Shown: positions 14,171 through 26,857 of the stretch, piece by piece
How the letters are laid out: each line of letters opens with the position of its first letter
How positions within the stretch are numbered: the first letter of the stretch is position 1
Assembly: GCF_019399895.1 (NCBI RefSeq)
Contig: NC_091866.1
Span: 9,045,308-9,109,307 of the forward strand
Source of the DNA: Cardiocondyla obscurior
Taxonomy: Eukaryota; Arthropoda; Insecta; Hymenoptera; Formicidae
Direction: 5' to 3'
Length of the DNA stretch: 64,000 bases
Made by a program: the position numbers and the translations under genes
Notes under the pieces: model-generated
Seen by the model: only the letters and a program-made list of their open reading frames with translations
What the model was told of the DNA's origin: nothing
The model's database searches: none

Positions 14171-14270
14171 TAAAAAAAAAATAAATAAATAAGTAAATAA
14201 AAAAATATATAAAAATTAAATCTCGTGAAAAGCCAAGCTTATCTCCTCACAGTAAAAAAAAAAAAAAAAA
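14171..14270. repeat. A-rich low-complexity segment with poly-A
   Basis: TAAA/TAAG-type short repeats to about 14219, then, after about 30 bp of mixed sequence, 17 A at 14254-14270. Confidence 0.85.
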
Positions 14271-15943
14271 TAAATAAAAGATATTCCAACACTTAACTTA
14301 AAATTAATTTAAACCGTTCTATAATTAAAACGAAGCTCGACTTCTTATTGTTAATCTCAAAACTTTGCCATTTCGTTATTTTGTAATTACAAATGTAATG
14401 GCAATATCTGAAAAGGTTCCGCGGTACTTCACTTCTACTCGCGACGTCGGTTCTCAACTCCAACAACTTGTGGACACGGATTCGATCGCGCGCAAATTCT
14501 ATAGCGGTCGCGGTTCTCACGCTGAAGTTTCCTGACTTCGATTATTCGATCGTGAAATCCCGCGCTAGGAGATTGCAGACAGTTCGAGCTCGCGGCAGAT
14601 ATTTAAATGAGAACGCGGCTACAACTTAGTCGACTTGACCGCATCGGAGATCAAGGGGCGCAGCTCTCAAAGGGGAGACACGGTTGTTACGCCAGGCAGC
14701 ACTTGTCTGTATTAACGGCAGAGGTATCCTCGTAATCGCAGTTTCCGCGATAAAGGTGTGTAATCAAAGCTAATTTTGGCGGAACAGTGTCGCAGAGACA
14801 ATTGCCAGTCAATTACGAAATAAATTAGCGGATGCGATTTATCCCGCGAGATATAAAACGACATCAATAAAAGAAAAAAAAAACGCGTAACTTTAAAAAG
14901 CAGGAAAGTAATATTTTTAATTAAAAAAAAATGTATTTTATATTGCGATTTATTGGGAGGGATAAGCAGTGATTAATTTTCGTAATATGTTCCGACGACG
15001 CGCGTGTATTTTAACGATACTGTTCCGAGCTTTAAATATTGTCACAGCGGAAGGCATTCATCACAGACTTTTCTACCGAGGGTGTTAAAGGTGACTAACC
15101 GTACTACGCGGCTGTACAAAGTGTACATCTAGTCGCGCGGGAGGGGGTGCGTGCGACCGAAGAGCGATGGCAATCAAGTCTCGGTGGACCTAATCGCTTC
15201 GAATTGCGCTCGCTGTTTCATCAATTTTTCACGGAAAAAATCGATTGCTGCCGCGCGAGGGTGACACGGGCGCGCATTTTCCCGACGAAAGGCTGTTAAT
15301 TTCTCGTCGTGTCACCTCGCATTAAAACGCACTCGCGGCGCGATATCGCCGATCCATCAAATTAGTTACAGGCGGCCGAATTTCCGGGTGCGAGAGCGCG
15401 TCGATAACACCGCGGGATAAATATGCATGAACGTGGCCGCCCAAGGTGCATTCATAAACAAATCACTTCGGGAGACCGAGCGAGATCGACGAGAGACGCG
15501 TCGTCTCGTACGTCTCAATTTGCGACGCGACGCGCGTTCCTGAGCTCGTAACGCGCTGACGCTAGTTACTCTTTGGCCCACTTTGAAGTACTTGACCCTC
15601 GTCCACGCGCCGCTGTTTTCCATCGCCGGGCGAGTTTGTCAAAGGCAAACATCCGCGTGCAGAAATGCCGCGCTACATACGCGGCTGTTAAAGGCGGAAC
15701 GAAGCGCGCATCACGTAAGCGGAGTAGAAATGCGCCGTCATTCGTGCGCAACTAATTGATTCCAGCGCGAGATCTGCGTTTTTTGTCTATCCGACTAATT
15801 TGTCGTGTCGCTTTCGCATTCAATTTTTTTTTCACCCGTTTTTTTTTAATTTTTTTTTTTTTACGTTCGCTGCGCTCGCTTGCTCGTGAATTTATCGCGT
15901 CGAGCAAACGCACGCGGAATATTCGTGTATTTACACTCTTGTG

Positions 15944-15972
15944 ACGTACGTACGTGCATATATGCACGCGCG
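15944..15972. other. Alternating purine-pyrimidine tract (29 bp) with 16-bp palindrome
   Basis: Purine and pyrimidine alternate without a break. Inside it, CGTGCATATATGCACG (15953-15968) is a perfect palindrome. Such tracts can adopt Z-DNA or cruciform structure; that is known for the sequence type, not shown here. Confidence 0.8.
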
Positions 15973-16262
15973 AGCGGAACTAAATCGCATTGCCATTCAC
16001 CGATCGAGCTTTGCACATCAACTTGGAGCGTAACAATTTAAATACGTCAAGAATGGCGCGGGTACATGCGAAATTAATTCTTCCATAGCGGAATGCTTAA
16101 TTTTATAATATATAATTTTCACTTTTTTAGGAAATTTATTTATGAACGTAACGCATAGTTATTTTGTTCGGGTTATTAATAAAAGCATTTGTTCGCCAAA
16201 ATTAATTTCTTTTTTTTTTTTTTTGCGACCGCCACACAAGTGACCAGGGAAAAAATATGAAT

Positions 16263-16288
16263 AATTGAAAATTACAATTGAAAATTAC
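16263..16288 (+). repeat. 13-bp tandem duplication
   Basis: AATTGAAAATTAC occurs twice in direct succession. Confidence 0.9.
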
Positions 16289-16578
16289 AAAATTATTACC
16301 GCAGCTGACGCCTTGTTTTCGTGTCGGACAAATAGGAGAGACACGTCGAGGTGAATTGGGAATAGAGGCATTTCATTTTACGCGCGCGATTGTTCCCATT
16401 GGTGCGTATACGCGTCCGCTGTCAATTTATCATTCTGAAATAGTGGATCGTGATGCGATGCGGTGCTACAGCCGCGTCGTTCCTACGGGAGCGGACCTCA
16501 TGACGAGACGCTAAACATGCGATTATGCGGCTGCATTATTATGCCGTCGGAATGTGAAAGCTCGGGATACGCACGTGG

Positions 16579-16597
16579 GCACGTACGTGTGTGCACG
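16579..16597. other. Alternating purine-pyrimidine tract (19 bp)
   Basis: Unbroken alternation, preceded by an E-box CACGTG at 16572-16577. Confidence 0.65.
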
Positions 16598-16770
16598 GAT
16601 TGTTCGTAATGTACTCGAACGTTTTTCATTTGATACCAATCAAAAGTACACATTTCCTGACAAATTCTTTGATACGTATCAATTACAGAATCATGACAAT
16701 AAAATTAATCGTTACTTCGCGCTATAAAAAACGCCGCAGCTATTAACGATGAATACATATAACTCTACTT

Positions 16771-16809
16771 AAAAAAAAATAAAGAAAAAAAAAAAAAAAA
16801 AAAAGAAAA
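16771..16809. repeat. A-rich tract
   Basis: 39 bp of A with a few T or G interruptions and one uninterrupted run of 20 A. Confidence 0.95.
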
Positions 16810-17037
16810 CGAATTTATTTACTTGGAAACTTGAAAATAAAAGATCCATGTCCGTAACAAATTTACTCTCGTTTCTTTTACGTAAAAGGAAACAGTTATT
16901 TAGATTTAATAATTTTTAACAACGAATTACGATCATGAAATTTTCGGGACCACACCGTATGCATTTTTGTCCAACGCGTTACTGTTGCGTAGCGGGCAGT
17001 GTGTGGCTCGCGCGTGTTGTGTTCGCACTGTCTCTTA

Positions 17038-17052
17038 CGGGCATGATGCCCG
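17038..17052. other. 7-bp perfect inverted repeat CGGGCAT-G-ATGCCCG
   Basis: Seven bases pair exactly around a single G. It stands in a short GC-rich island in otherwise AT-rich DNA. Confidence 0.6.
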
Positions 17053-18497
17053 ACTCACCGACTACCGAGCAGTTGAGGTAGGTCAACCGACGCGCTGGTA
17101 ACCTACTTCATCCCTACACTCGTGCCTCTGTCTGCGACCGAGCAGCGGAACTGTACGTGTGTCTCGCGCGCGTGGTGTGAGTACATCGCCGAGCTCAGCC
17201 GACCGATCTTGACGCAACTTACTCTTTTCTTCGCGGCGTATCTCAACATGCTAACTAAGCAACCCGAGCGGCGCAAGGAACCGGAAAATAATGTTATTCT
17301 ATCCTTCAGATAATAATTTTCAAGGGCTTTTGTTTTTATATAAAACATTTTCAACGTAATTATCTTTAAGTCTATTATTAAGCTAAGTATCGGTTTCTCA
17401 CGCGTTGTAATAAAAAAGAAAAAAAAAAAAATTACGATTGACTTTTTTAACGATTTAATTACGATTACAATTTTGTTTTTAATTCTTTAGATTGGATATT
17501 GTATATGAAACCGTGTTTTAATAAATAATTTATTAACTGTGTTATTACCAATATTACTAAATTTATCTTTGATGCCGCTTTATGGCGCTTTGCTCGCGGA
17601 ATCGATTACGGTACCCATACGAATTAATCGCAGTTGGAAACGAGCATCGTCGTTAGCCGTTCAATTGCGACGATTGCTGCCATAAAATTGTTGTTTGTCT
17701 GATATAGAGGACATTTATGCAAATGTCGGGATCATCCCCCAAGACTTTCCGATATTGAGCGTAATGTGATTTCAGGACAAAAACGTTCTCTTTATCTAAA
17801 TTTATGTGACTCATTCCATTACCTTACCCGATATCGATTGTATTTTTTCTCAAGCCAAGATAATTAACAATTTGTGTTTTCTTTAGAAACTTTCCAACGA
17901 AATTCTCTAGCAAGAGCAAAGTGTTCCCGCAAAATATGTCTCGCCAGAACGATGTGCGTTAAATGTAAATTGTATAAAAATATATTAATACAATAATCGG
18001 TATTCACATTTTCTCTTCTTAAAAAAGAGATTATAACTATTCATTAAATTTAGATTGAATTAATTAACGTACCATAGTAAAGCGGAGGATTCAATAATAT
18101 TAAATAAATTAATTTTATATATTAATGCATTTCTGCAATTTATAAAACAAATAATGTAAATCAATACCGTTGAAATATAAAATATCTACCTAGAGCGTGG
18201 GGACATTGTAATATTATAAACGTATTATTGATAACTATGTTTAATAATTTATTTGCATAATAAAATAACGAATATTTTAAGTTTCCCTGCCTCGCAAAAT
18301 TCAAGACCTTGCAGACGGTTTATGAGTTGCAGTTTCATAATAGCTATTTCTGGCATTTCCTCGAGTGACCTCAAGCTCCAATGAGAACATACCGAGAATA
18401 GGCTTCATCGACAAGTGGAATTACGAAGAGCACTTCTTGAGTAGATCAATTATTGATTAACTCTCCATTGAGCAGCGTGTGCTATACGACCCATCTG

Positions 18498-18530
18498 GAT
18501 TGTAACGGGGGGGAGGTACACGTTACAATC
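18498..18530. other. Perfect 10-bp stem with 13-nt G-rich loop
   Basis: GATTGTAACG (18498-18507) pairs exactly with CGTTACAATC (18521-18530). The loop is GGGGGGAGGTACA. No flanking extension of the stem is evident, so it is too short for a typical miRNA precursor. Confidence 0.7.
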
Positions 18531-18610
18531 ATTAGCTCGTTCCCGTACATTCCACCAATTTGCTGTTACCAGCAGTTTCTGTAATCCCGCCAAACGATTA
18601 TGGCATCACA

Positions 18611-18629
18611 GGGAGGGGGGAGGGGGGGG
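18611..18629 (+). other. G-run cluster, potential G-quadruplex
   Basis: Runs of 3, 6 and 8 G are separated by single A. The longest run can supply two G-triplets, which satisfies the usual G3+ quadruplex pattern. It lies 80 bp from the G-rich stem-loop at 18498. Confidence 0.65.
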
Positions 18630-20100
18630 AAAAGAGAAATCTATTGTTGCCGAAGGACAAGAGAAGGCACAAGTTCATCGAAACTTAAGAGAGCGGGTTA
18701 AAAAACTCTTTGTACAATCCCGGGAAAATCCATCTCTGGGCACTGCTGGCCGACTCTACGAACCCCCAACTCCCCCCTGAGAGCCGGTGATACCCTCGGA
18801 CCGAAACCTAGTCTAACCCAGTTCCCGGAGAACGTAGAAAATCCGCAGCACTTGAGTTTCAACCGAGGTAGATTTTATTGCGTTTGTGTTCAAATCGGAT
18901 TATGCCCGTCTTCGATTCACGATGGATTTAATCCCCATTCTTTCCCCTCCTCTTCGGCCAATTAAAAATGCGTAAACGATTAAACACAGCAGAATTTCCA
19001 TTATGCAGATGCAAGATTATCATTCAGGTTTATAATGGTTTTTCGAATTTTTAAGCTGAATTTTATTTACAGGCGCGGGATTAATTTAAAATTCTATCGG
19101 TCTCGATCAAATTTCTTTTTCACGTACATTTTGAGCCTCCGATGCGTAAATAGCAAAAGGAAATAGAAGAGTCGACTGAATAGTAAAAATCAATATTATC
19201 AGAGCTATGAAAGTTGATCACGGATCAAGGTGTATGCATATCCGAATGTGAATTCTGTGCGATCAATCATTAACGAAAAAATTCATTTCTTTTCGTTGTA
19301 TTAATTACATTAAAATTTACTAGCTACTTGAAGTTAGAATTTTCTATTCTAAATTGATCTCCAGAACTTAATGTCTAGAAACGAAACATGGTACGACGCA
19401 AGATTCTGTCTACGGCGTGAATTTTTTTACGACGCTTTTATTAATGGCAACTTGTCGCACATTATCAAACGAAGAACGATATATTGTTTGTTGAAAAGTA
19501 AGAGCGGAAACTGATATCCATGATAAAATAATGACGACTATTATGGATAATGTATGCAAATATAATACGCTACAGGGCACAACGTGTTATTGTAAGATGA
19601 TTATTAATCAACGAATAACCGATAGAGCTTCTGCTCCGAAAGTATTAATATTGGATATCGAACATTACTTCACAACGTTAAAGAGTTTTATTTTAGTTAT
19701 CATTCAATACTTTTAGCCAATTTAAATTTAAATTAATTATCGAATTGTATTATTCGAATGACTGTCCGCCGAACATTCGGAGTAACGAATCGTAATAATT
19801 TGCGAGAAAATAACCAAAGCTGATATTCTTTTACACTTTAAGTTTTATTATATCGAGGCTTTTAGAACCTGCCAGTTTATTTTCCACAATTTCCAGGCAA
19901 TGGAGACTTAAGGGAAAGTTTCGAAATCTGCCGTAGAATTAAGACCGTCGCGACGAAGATCTTTAGATTTGGGGAATGAGACATTTCTGCCTGGTCGTTT
20001 TTCCAGCTCCGATATATCTTTTAGCGATTTGGCAAAATATTTCAGACTCAGGAGGATATACGGCGAAAGAAATGCGGAAGGAAACTATGCGATTAGACAT

Positions 20101-20138
20101 AATATATAATTTAATTAAATAAAATTAAATTATATATT
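20101..20138. other. AT-only inverted repeat, 16-bp perfect arms
   Basis: AATATATAATTTAATT (20101-20116) and its exact reverse complement (20123-20138) are separated by AAATAA. It would form a hairpin or cruciform. The sequence is entirely A/T, so low-complexity origin is likely. Confidence 0.8.
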
Positions 20139-22479
20139 GATTCTTAATTAATTTGCAATATATTAATAACGCGATATATGCGAAGGACGTTTTTGTGAAT
20201 AATTATTCTTTAGCTGGAACTGAAGTACCAGCGTAGAAATGTGACAAATAAACCTTTCATATAATTAGCGGTGGCGTTATCATTTTTATCCTCGCGTAAA
20301 ACAATGTCGGGGAGAATCGTAAAGCGGGCGACACCGTTCGCTGTCGCGCGTACAATTTACCCGCGTTTATCATGATTGATACGCGGGCAATTTAACATCT
20401 AAAATTAAACTTGATATGCGCAATTTATAGCAATTTTCGCTGCGTCGAGAGACTAGTTTATGACGGCGGTAAAAGTCTTATTTGCTTTAGAATTCATAGC
20501 AATATAAAAGTGATTTGATTCTTCACAGGGAGATCTCCCTTCTAAGGAAAGAAGGCAATGCGGCGCGATGGCATAACGTGCGGTAGAATCCGGACCGTGT
20601 AAATGCCAGTCTGCACTTTGTAGCGCGAGAGAATTACGTTGTGAGTGCGGGCGAAATGCAAGAATGATATCGAATAAATTTCTCTTGGCGCAGCTCGCAC
20701 GATCCATATAATACGCGATACTCCATCGCTCATACGTCGCATATAGATTCGCAGGGCCTGTAGATTAAAGTTTTTCCAATCGCCTTTTTCCCTCGGCAAA
20801 TTCTTTCTCCGCTAAATCGAAAATTTAATCGAGGTAAAACAATCGTATCACGGCTGTCGTTTCCGCATAGTTCGCGGTAACTTTTCGGACTTGGCGCACA
20901 AGATACGAATAAACGGGCCAGGAAAATCAATACGCGTAATTTAAATTTAATTCTACGCTTCATTCGCAAAATTTTTTTTTTTTTTTTCTATTAAACCGAC
21001 AAACGCAATTGCGCTATTAATACCGAAATACCTTTGGATTTATCAGTATTTCTTCATATTGTTATTTTATAATATCAATAAAGCTGTCAGGAAGTATGAT
21101 TCGCGACGAAAACACTAAAGTATCGATATTATTAATGCAGAATATCGAGTAGCGTTGAATATTGGAAAGAATAATTCTCCGATTAAATTTTATATTTCAA
21201 CATAGGGTCCATTGCCGCCGCATGATATCTAAGTTAATATTATTACGATATAGTGTCTGCACGCGGCTAGAACCGATTTATCGTCCATTTCACAATCGCG
21301 CAGAGAAATTGGCTGTAGAATAAACTGCGGTAAATTCCGCTTTTGCCTGTGGGACGAGTCTTTCGTGAGGAAAAAGCGATGTCGAATTGGACGATCGGGG
21401 GAAACAAACGGACAATCGAGCCGCGCTTGATGGGCGACAATCGGCGTTGTTGTCTGCGCCACTTTTCAGCGATGCAATCGTCTCTCCTCTCTTTCGCTCA
21501 AAGCATACCGGACACTTTATTACGCGCTGCGTCATGATAATCGTTTGGCCATCGTTCAGGGATTCGATCTGAAAGGCTTGCGGCTTGCCAAAAAGCGGAT
21601 AAACACCGTGCACTTGGCAGATGTAGAATTAGTTTGTTCCGTATTTTCTATTAAATCTACCTCTATAACGTAATCGCGCAATATTCAACCATCGTGCGGT
21701 GATCAAAAAATCAAAAGCAAAATAGTGGAACTGGCAGAATAAAAAAAAAAGGAAAAATAAATATAAAAAAAAATTTGTTACAAATATGATTTCGATTGTA
21801 TTTTTAGAGGCCCGAGGGGTTATTAATTTTTAAGCGATTTTGAAGACTTAATTTTTAAGAAATTTACCGTCGAGTCTTACGGAGAGATAATCGTCATGCT
21901 CCTGCCATTGATACGACGAGCGCCGCATTCCGATTATATTCCATTATCGTTCGATGAACACAGATGACTGCCATCTCGACAATCCGCCATTACCGCTCTT
22001 GTTCGAATCGCTCAATGCGTCGTTCGCGTCGCACGATATCTCTACTCTATACCGCACGATAATCGCCGTGGGAATCTGGATCGGCTTAACGATATCCCTT
22101 AATCAGCTCGTATTTGCAAAAAGTTATAACTTGGAGCGTGACTATGACTAACGATCGTTCCGATCGCATTAGTTCAACTTCCATCTCGCGGAAGTACTGT
22201 ACTTGCCATTTGCATAAACAATCCGATTACAGCTATTTCTCTCGGGAGGGGTAAAATATTTTTTATGACATCGTAGCGTCACTCGCCGCAATCGATTCGT
22301 CGCGATGGGTATACTATCATAACCGATTTGATACTGGCATATCAGGTTTCGTTTTATATTAGAATATTTTATCGATATAAAGAATACATTAAATTACATT
22401 ATAATTATTGGCAATAAATTAATTCACAATTATTATTTGCATTTCAATAATCGGAAATATTGAGAATCTTTATACAATT

Positions 22480-22495
22480 TATATATATATATATA
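22480..22495. repeat. (TA)n microsatellite
   Basis: Eight TA units. Confidence 0.9.
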
Positions 22496-22702
22496 AATTT
22501 CTATTTTGTCGCTAAAGTGTATCGACAATTTATAATTAAATTAATTTTTATTGTCAGTGCATCGATTACGATTATGCCGCCGCGGTAAAAAGCATCGCAT
22601 GGTTTATATTTCGATGAGCTGTATAATAATAAAATTTATGCTGCATTAAATAAGGCGGATAAAAAACGAATATTACGTTTTCATGAGTACTATCGTCAAA
22701 CG

Positions 22703-22735
22703 TTCTCTTTCTCTCTTTCTCCCTCTCTCTCCCTT
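22703..22735. repeat. CT-rich pyrimidine tract
   Basis: 33 bp of C and T only, approximating (CT)n. Confidence 0.95.
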
Positions 22736-23081
22736 ACTCCCGAGGCGCAAAATGAATCTCTTTCAGTATCAAAAGCTCTTTGCTCGACTGGGTCGTTCCA
22801 GTTTTACGTATACCGTGTTTGATAAACGATGTTTGATGAAACTGTCCACCTAAAATTTTTTTTTCTTCCCCTCCCTCCCCATCCTAGCGTTACTAAACTG
22901 AATACGCCGTAACTTCTTTCTTCACGACTCGAAATAAGTTCGAAGGCATTGAACCGGCATGACAAATCATTTTGCTTTCTACAACGTACGCTACGTACAG
23001 GGACGAGCGAACTTCCTGTCAGCGCATCTCTTATCGGACGATCCTGCTTCCGGTCTCCGGGAATCGCTCAGCGCATATTTC

Positions 23082-23104
23082 TTTTTTTTTTTTTTTTTTT
23101 TTTT
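23082..23104. repeat. Poly-T, 23 bp
   Basis: Uninterrupted T run. It causes overlapping Phe-rich frames in all three forward frames at 22949-23331, none of them credible. Confidence 0.97.
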
Positions 23105-24108
23105 CTTCGCGATCGTCATACTGCTTACGACGCAATCGCGTCCCGGTTTACGAGAATTCGATTCCTCTGCCCGACTTTACCTGCGCGATAAATTCGCGAT
23201 CTCCGCGATATTGGATTTCGGCGTTTGCTTTTGTGGTTAAATGCGTTCGTCTGCCTCGTATTTCGCTTTCTGCTCCCACCCCCGCTGCTTTACCGCCGCC
23301 ATCTCGACATTTACATACGTTCTCGTGGTAAAACCGTACAAGTATCTACGAGCTACCAGTTCCTGAGAACTCGACGGAGGTGAATGACATCGAGAATCGA
23401 AGCGGTAGTCGAGAGTGCTTGAGAAAGTTGATATTACTCGCTTGCGGGGGAGTAATATCATTTCATTTTTATCGCGTTCGCGAGGGAAGACGCGGGAGAT
23501 AAAGTAAAGCATCCGAAACCGCTTAATTCCGAAAGAAAAACGCGGGGGAAAGATGTTTCGCTATTCGCATATACGTGTTTGACTATACGATCATATTAGA
23601 AATTTTTAACAGCCGAGTGCTCGGTTAATTGTAAATAATATTGAAAGAGGAAGAAAAAGAACGGGGAGCTCGAGGGAGGAAATAAACTTTCGCATTAAAT
23701 AAAATTAAATTACGCATTTAATAAAGGGATATTTTAATGTCGGCTTTGCCTTGTCTTTCCGCCGGAAGAATTATGCGCAAGAATATGCGTTTTTTATACG
23801 TGGATCGCGTAATGTCACGTGTTTCCTTTTGCGCGCGGAAAGTAAAATATCATTATTACCGGATTAAGGTTCTCTGTGCATTTTTACGTAGTGCAAACAA
23901 AAAGGAACTCGCGATAGCTGCGTGTGTGAGGCGGAAGGGAAGATAATTTCAAGCACCGTTTTGGAAAATTCTATCATCTCCGCCGAGCGTCGCGTCGCGT
24001 TGAAATTTGAAGAAGACAACAGGAAGACTGACATTGCTAATACCGCTTCCACCAAGTCTCAAATAAACTTACAGGATACAGTTAAGAAGATAACTTTGTA
24101 GCCTGGGA

Positions 24109-24140
24109 TTTTTTTTTCCTTTTTTTTTCTTTTTTTTTTT
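24109..24140. repeat. Pyrimidine tract, T-rich
   Basis: 32 bp of T and C only. Confidence 0.95.
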
Positions 24141-25733
24141 ACCGCGAGAAAGCGCCGTTTTGTTAAAAAAGTTTCGAACTCTAGCTTGGAACTTATGCAT
24201 AATTACGTTTTTCTAAACGCAACGCACGATGAAAACACCACGAATTTCACGAGAGCAAACGGGTAAGATCTAAGCGTCGCTTTTAGGTCGGATTTATGAG
24301 TAAATACGCTTCAAATTTTACACATGTCAATGCAACAGTCCGCGTCATTGCAAACAAAAAAGCGAGCCCGGATAAACCGGGATAAGTTTAATCATAAAAG
24401 AATACGTCGGATAAGTTTTTCCTCGTCGAGCAGGACGAATCGGATCGCTGGAAATCTATTTGCATTACAAACTTACAGGGGATCTTTGGAGAAAATGCTC
24501 CGGGGAAAGACTGAATGAAGTTGAAAAGGGACGTCGCGAAACCAGCTTGCCAAGTAACTTCCATAACGCGCTCCGAGACGAGCACGGCGCTTTGTCGAGG
24601 AGGCTTCCACTAGCTTTTCTCCGTTTCTACGAGAACCTGTTTCAACGGTATTTGCATGGTTGAAGTAAAGCGACATTTACTATCGTTTATTCTTTCCCCG
24701 AAAGTAACGCTAAGATGTGACGCGTGCGACGTTCTCGCTTCATTTCACTGCTACGTGATTGACATATGTATAACATTTAAAAACGAACAGACCCCGCGTT
24801 CTTGCAACTATCAGAATATAAGTAGATACAGTCTAAACGTGACGACTTTTAAATTAGTATTTTATATTTAAAAAAAATCTATCTTTTCAATTTTATTAAC
24901 TTAATTTTTTAACTATTTTTTATCAGGCACGGTAGGGCGTGGAATGCGCAACGAGACCGACCGTGAGAACGATTGTGTATTATTTTACCACGACTCGCCG
25001 AGTTAGGGGCGGCGGAAATTATCGATATTAAATTACGTACAAGAGAACGATGAATAAGGAACGCGATCTTCGAGCTTCGCGCGGTTTATAGCGATAACGG
25101 CGAACGGTTTTTCGGTTCTCAATTTCCGCAGCGATGTGTACCTTAATGTCACATAAATCATTTCCCAAAATAGTATCTACAACAAAAAGGACGAACGCTT
25201 CAGATACGCTCGTCCGATACCGCGTGTCGCGTTATTTTCTTCGTCCTTTGCATGTGTGATAAATCGTTGACGCGAACAAAATGATTTTACTCAACGCAAC
25301 GCGATAGCCGTGATATCACAATGCAATAAATGTATGACATATGTACATCGCAATAGTGTACATACGTTTTTCGGTGTAAAATAAAAAATTCCCCGAGCTC
25401 TTACAGCGCGAAATCTATAAAACGTGCTAATAAAATAATTGAATTATTTTACTGCCTGTCTATTTTTAAATTTTCCCTGCGGTCGAAAAATAAAATAAAT
25501 AATTTATATGCTATTTCGGGTGAAAAAGTAATTTATTTAAAAACTTTTAAGTCTTTCTATTTTTTATTGAGCTTGATGTCGCCGAGTTATATTGTTTGTG
25601 ATACTAAATTTTCTATGTAAACTAGAAAAAAACCATGCCAGTTATCGAAAAAAAATCTCAACTCGCGCATGTTATTTTATTTGGGTACGTTAATTAATTG
25701 TAATAATTTCTTTTACTTACATTTGTAGCTTTT

Positions 25734-25746
25734 GGTTAGGTTAGGG
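25734..25746 (+). repeat. Two TTAGG telomere-type units
   Basis: GGTTAGGTTAGGG contains two exact copies of TTAGG, the arthropod telomere unit, next to a microsatellite. Two copies are too few to mark a telomere; it may be an interstitial trace or chance. Confidence 0.5.
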
Positions 25747-25753
25747 TGGGTTA

Positions 25754-25843
25754 TTTTCCGTCCTTCCGTCCTTCCTTCCTTCCGTCCTTCCGTCCTTCCT
25801 TCCGTCCTTCCGTCCTTCCTTCCTTCCTTCCTTCCTTCCTTCT
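25754..25843 (+). repeat. TTCC/GTCC tetranucleotide microsatellite
   Basis: About 90 bp of alternating TTCC and GTCC units. The left two thirds interleaves CGTCC and TTCC in 8- and 12-bp higher-order units; the right third is pure TTCC. It creates a spurious Leu-Pro-Ser-Phe reading frame. Confidence 0.97.
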
Positions 25844-26481
25844 GTGGCAGTAGTCTGAATTATCCTGCCGTCCTGCAGCACTTTAAATCACTCGAAAGTA
25901 TATCACACTGCTGTTTTTATTTTATAATCACTATCACTATCACGAGAGACGAATGTCAATTGTCTGTTGTATAAATTTACGCTCTCGATCCCGACACAAG
26001 AAACCGGTTGTAACATAGTCTAAGAGTCTTTTGAGTCTTTGATCGATTATCTTTGGCAGAACGAACAATGCCGAGAATTCCGACAAGCGGCGAACGAGAC
26101 GGGCTGCGATGTATAATGTTTCCCGTGCACTTAATTTTCTTCGAGTTTATCAAAAACCACTTGCGCGAAACGAGTTGAGAATCTCTGCCGCGACGAAGAA
26201 GACGGGCGAAGTGCAACCGCCGTGGACGACATCTCGCGCACCGACCGAACGCCGGAACCAGTCGAAGGAAATTTTAATGGGAGCTCGGAAATGCCCGAGG
26301 CGGAGGCTCACGTCGGACGCTCCGCGCGCTGCGCCAGCTGGCGTAATCTTGTCGCTCCGAAATATTTTTTCGGAGCACGAAACGAAGGACATAACGATGT
26401 GTAGGGTAGCACTGGCGAACAGAATACGATTGTCCGTTCCGTACTTGACGACGTCGAGACTTATTTCGATGCGAGAGTATC
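25844..26481. other. Unique sequence left of the tandem duplication
   Basis: An ATG frame of 150 codons (26109-26561) crosses into unit A. Its tail in unit A recurs in unit B with amino-acid-changing substitutions, so it is not under protein constraint there. Nothing else is visible. Confidence 0.65.
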
Positions 26482-26857
26482 TTATTCGCGGACAAAAACA
26501 CGCGTACTTGCGGAGCGATCAACAACACGTCCTCGCGCTCGTGTCTCCAAAACTGAACTGACTGTTAGTGACTTTGGTCCTTAGAAACAGACGAAAAGAC
26601 GATCGCTTGAGACAGCGATAGAGCCGGTCGTCAAATGCGAGCTGTCCTTCTCGCGCGTAGTTCTCGGAAGAAGCTGAGCTCGATTGAATTCTCGGAAGCG
26701 GCCGAGCTCGGCTGAATTCTCGGAAGCGCCGAGCTGGACGACGAGTTGTGTTTACGTTTTTTTAGGAGCTCGCCGAGCTTGGACCGACTTTCTCTAAAAC
26801 AAAAATCGTTCTGTTCGGTGTTCGAATATATTTTTTCGCGATCCCGAGATCCAATTA
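26482..26857 (+). repeat. Tandem duplication, unit A (376 bp)
   Basis: First of two head-to-tail copies. It begins TTATTCGCGGACAAAAACAC and ends CCCGAGATCCAATTATTA. The first 57 bp and the last ~225 bp are almost identical to unit B, with three base differences in the latter stretch. The part between, at about 26555-26640, is much more diverged. It holds 28-bp subrepeats from 26661. It encodes nothing recognisable. Confidence 0.95.
26661..26738 (+). repeat. 28-bp subrepeats (x2.8) inside unit A
   Basis: TTCTCGGAAG recurs at 26661, 26689 and 26717, each followed by a GCCGAGCTCGGCTGAA-like segment, giving a 28-bp period. The same array is repeated in unit B from 27039. The motif GAGCTC (SacI-type palindrome) occurs in the first two monomers. 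Confidence 0.9.

Larger units (their letters stand above)
10836..18497. other. No gene recognised
   Basis: Contains the 28-bp poly-A, several T tracts and a GC-rich patch at about 16960-17290. The part from about 17380 to 18300 is markedly AT-rich. No frame above about 100 codons looks like a protein. Confidence 0.7.
18531..25733. other. No gene recognised
   Basis: AT-rich intervals (19000-22700 in particular) alternate with short GC-rich patches. Frames of up to 119 codons around 22950-23330 are artefacts of a poly-T run. I see no splice-linked coding series. Confidence 0.7.

Noticed and set aside
25734..25746. TTAGG units as evidence of a telomere
   Set aside because: Only two copies, embedded in ordinary DNA.
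25732..25974. Frame with repeated Leu-Pro-Ser-Phe
   Set aside because: It is a translation of the TTCC/GTCC microsatellite.
26109..26561. 150-codon ATG frame entering the tandem duplication
   Set aside because: Its C-terminal end recurs in unit B with only amino-acid-changing differences, and no family signature is visible.
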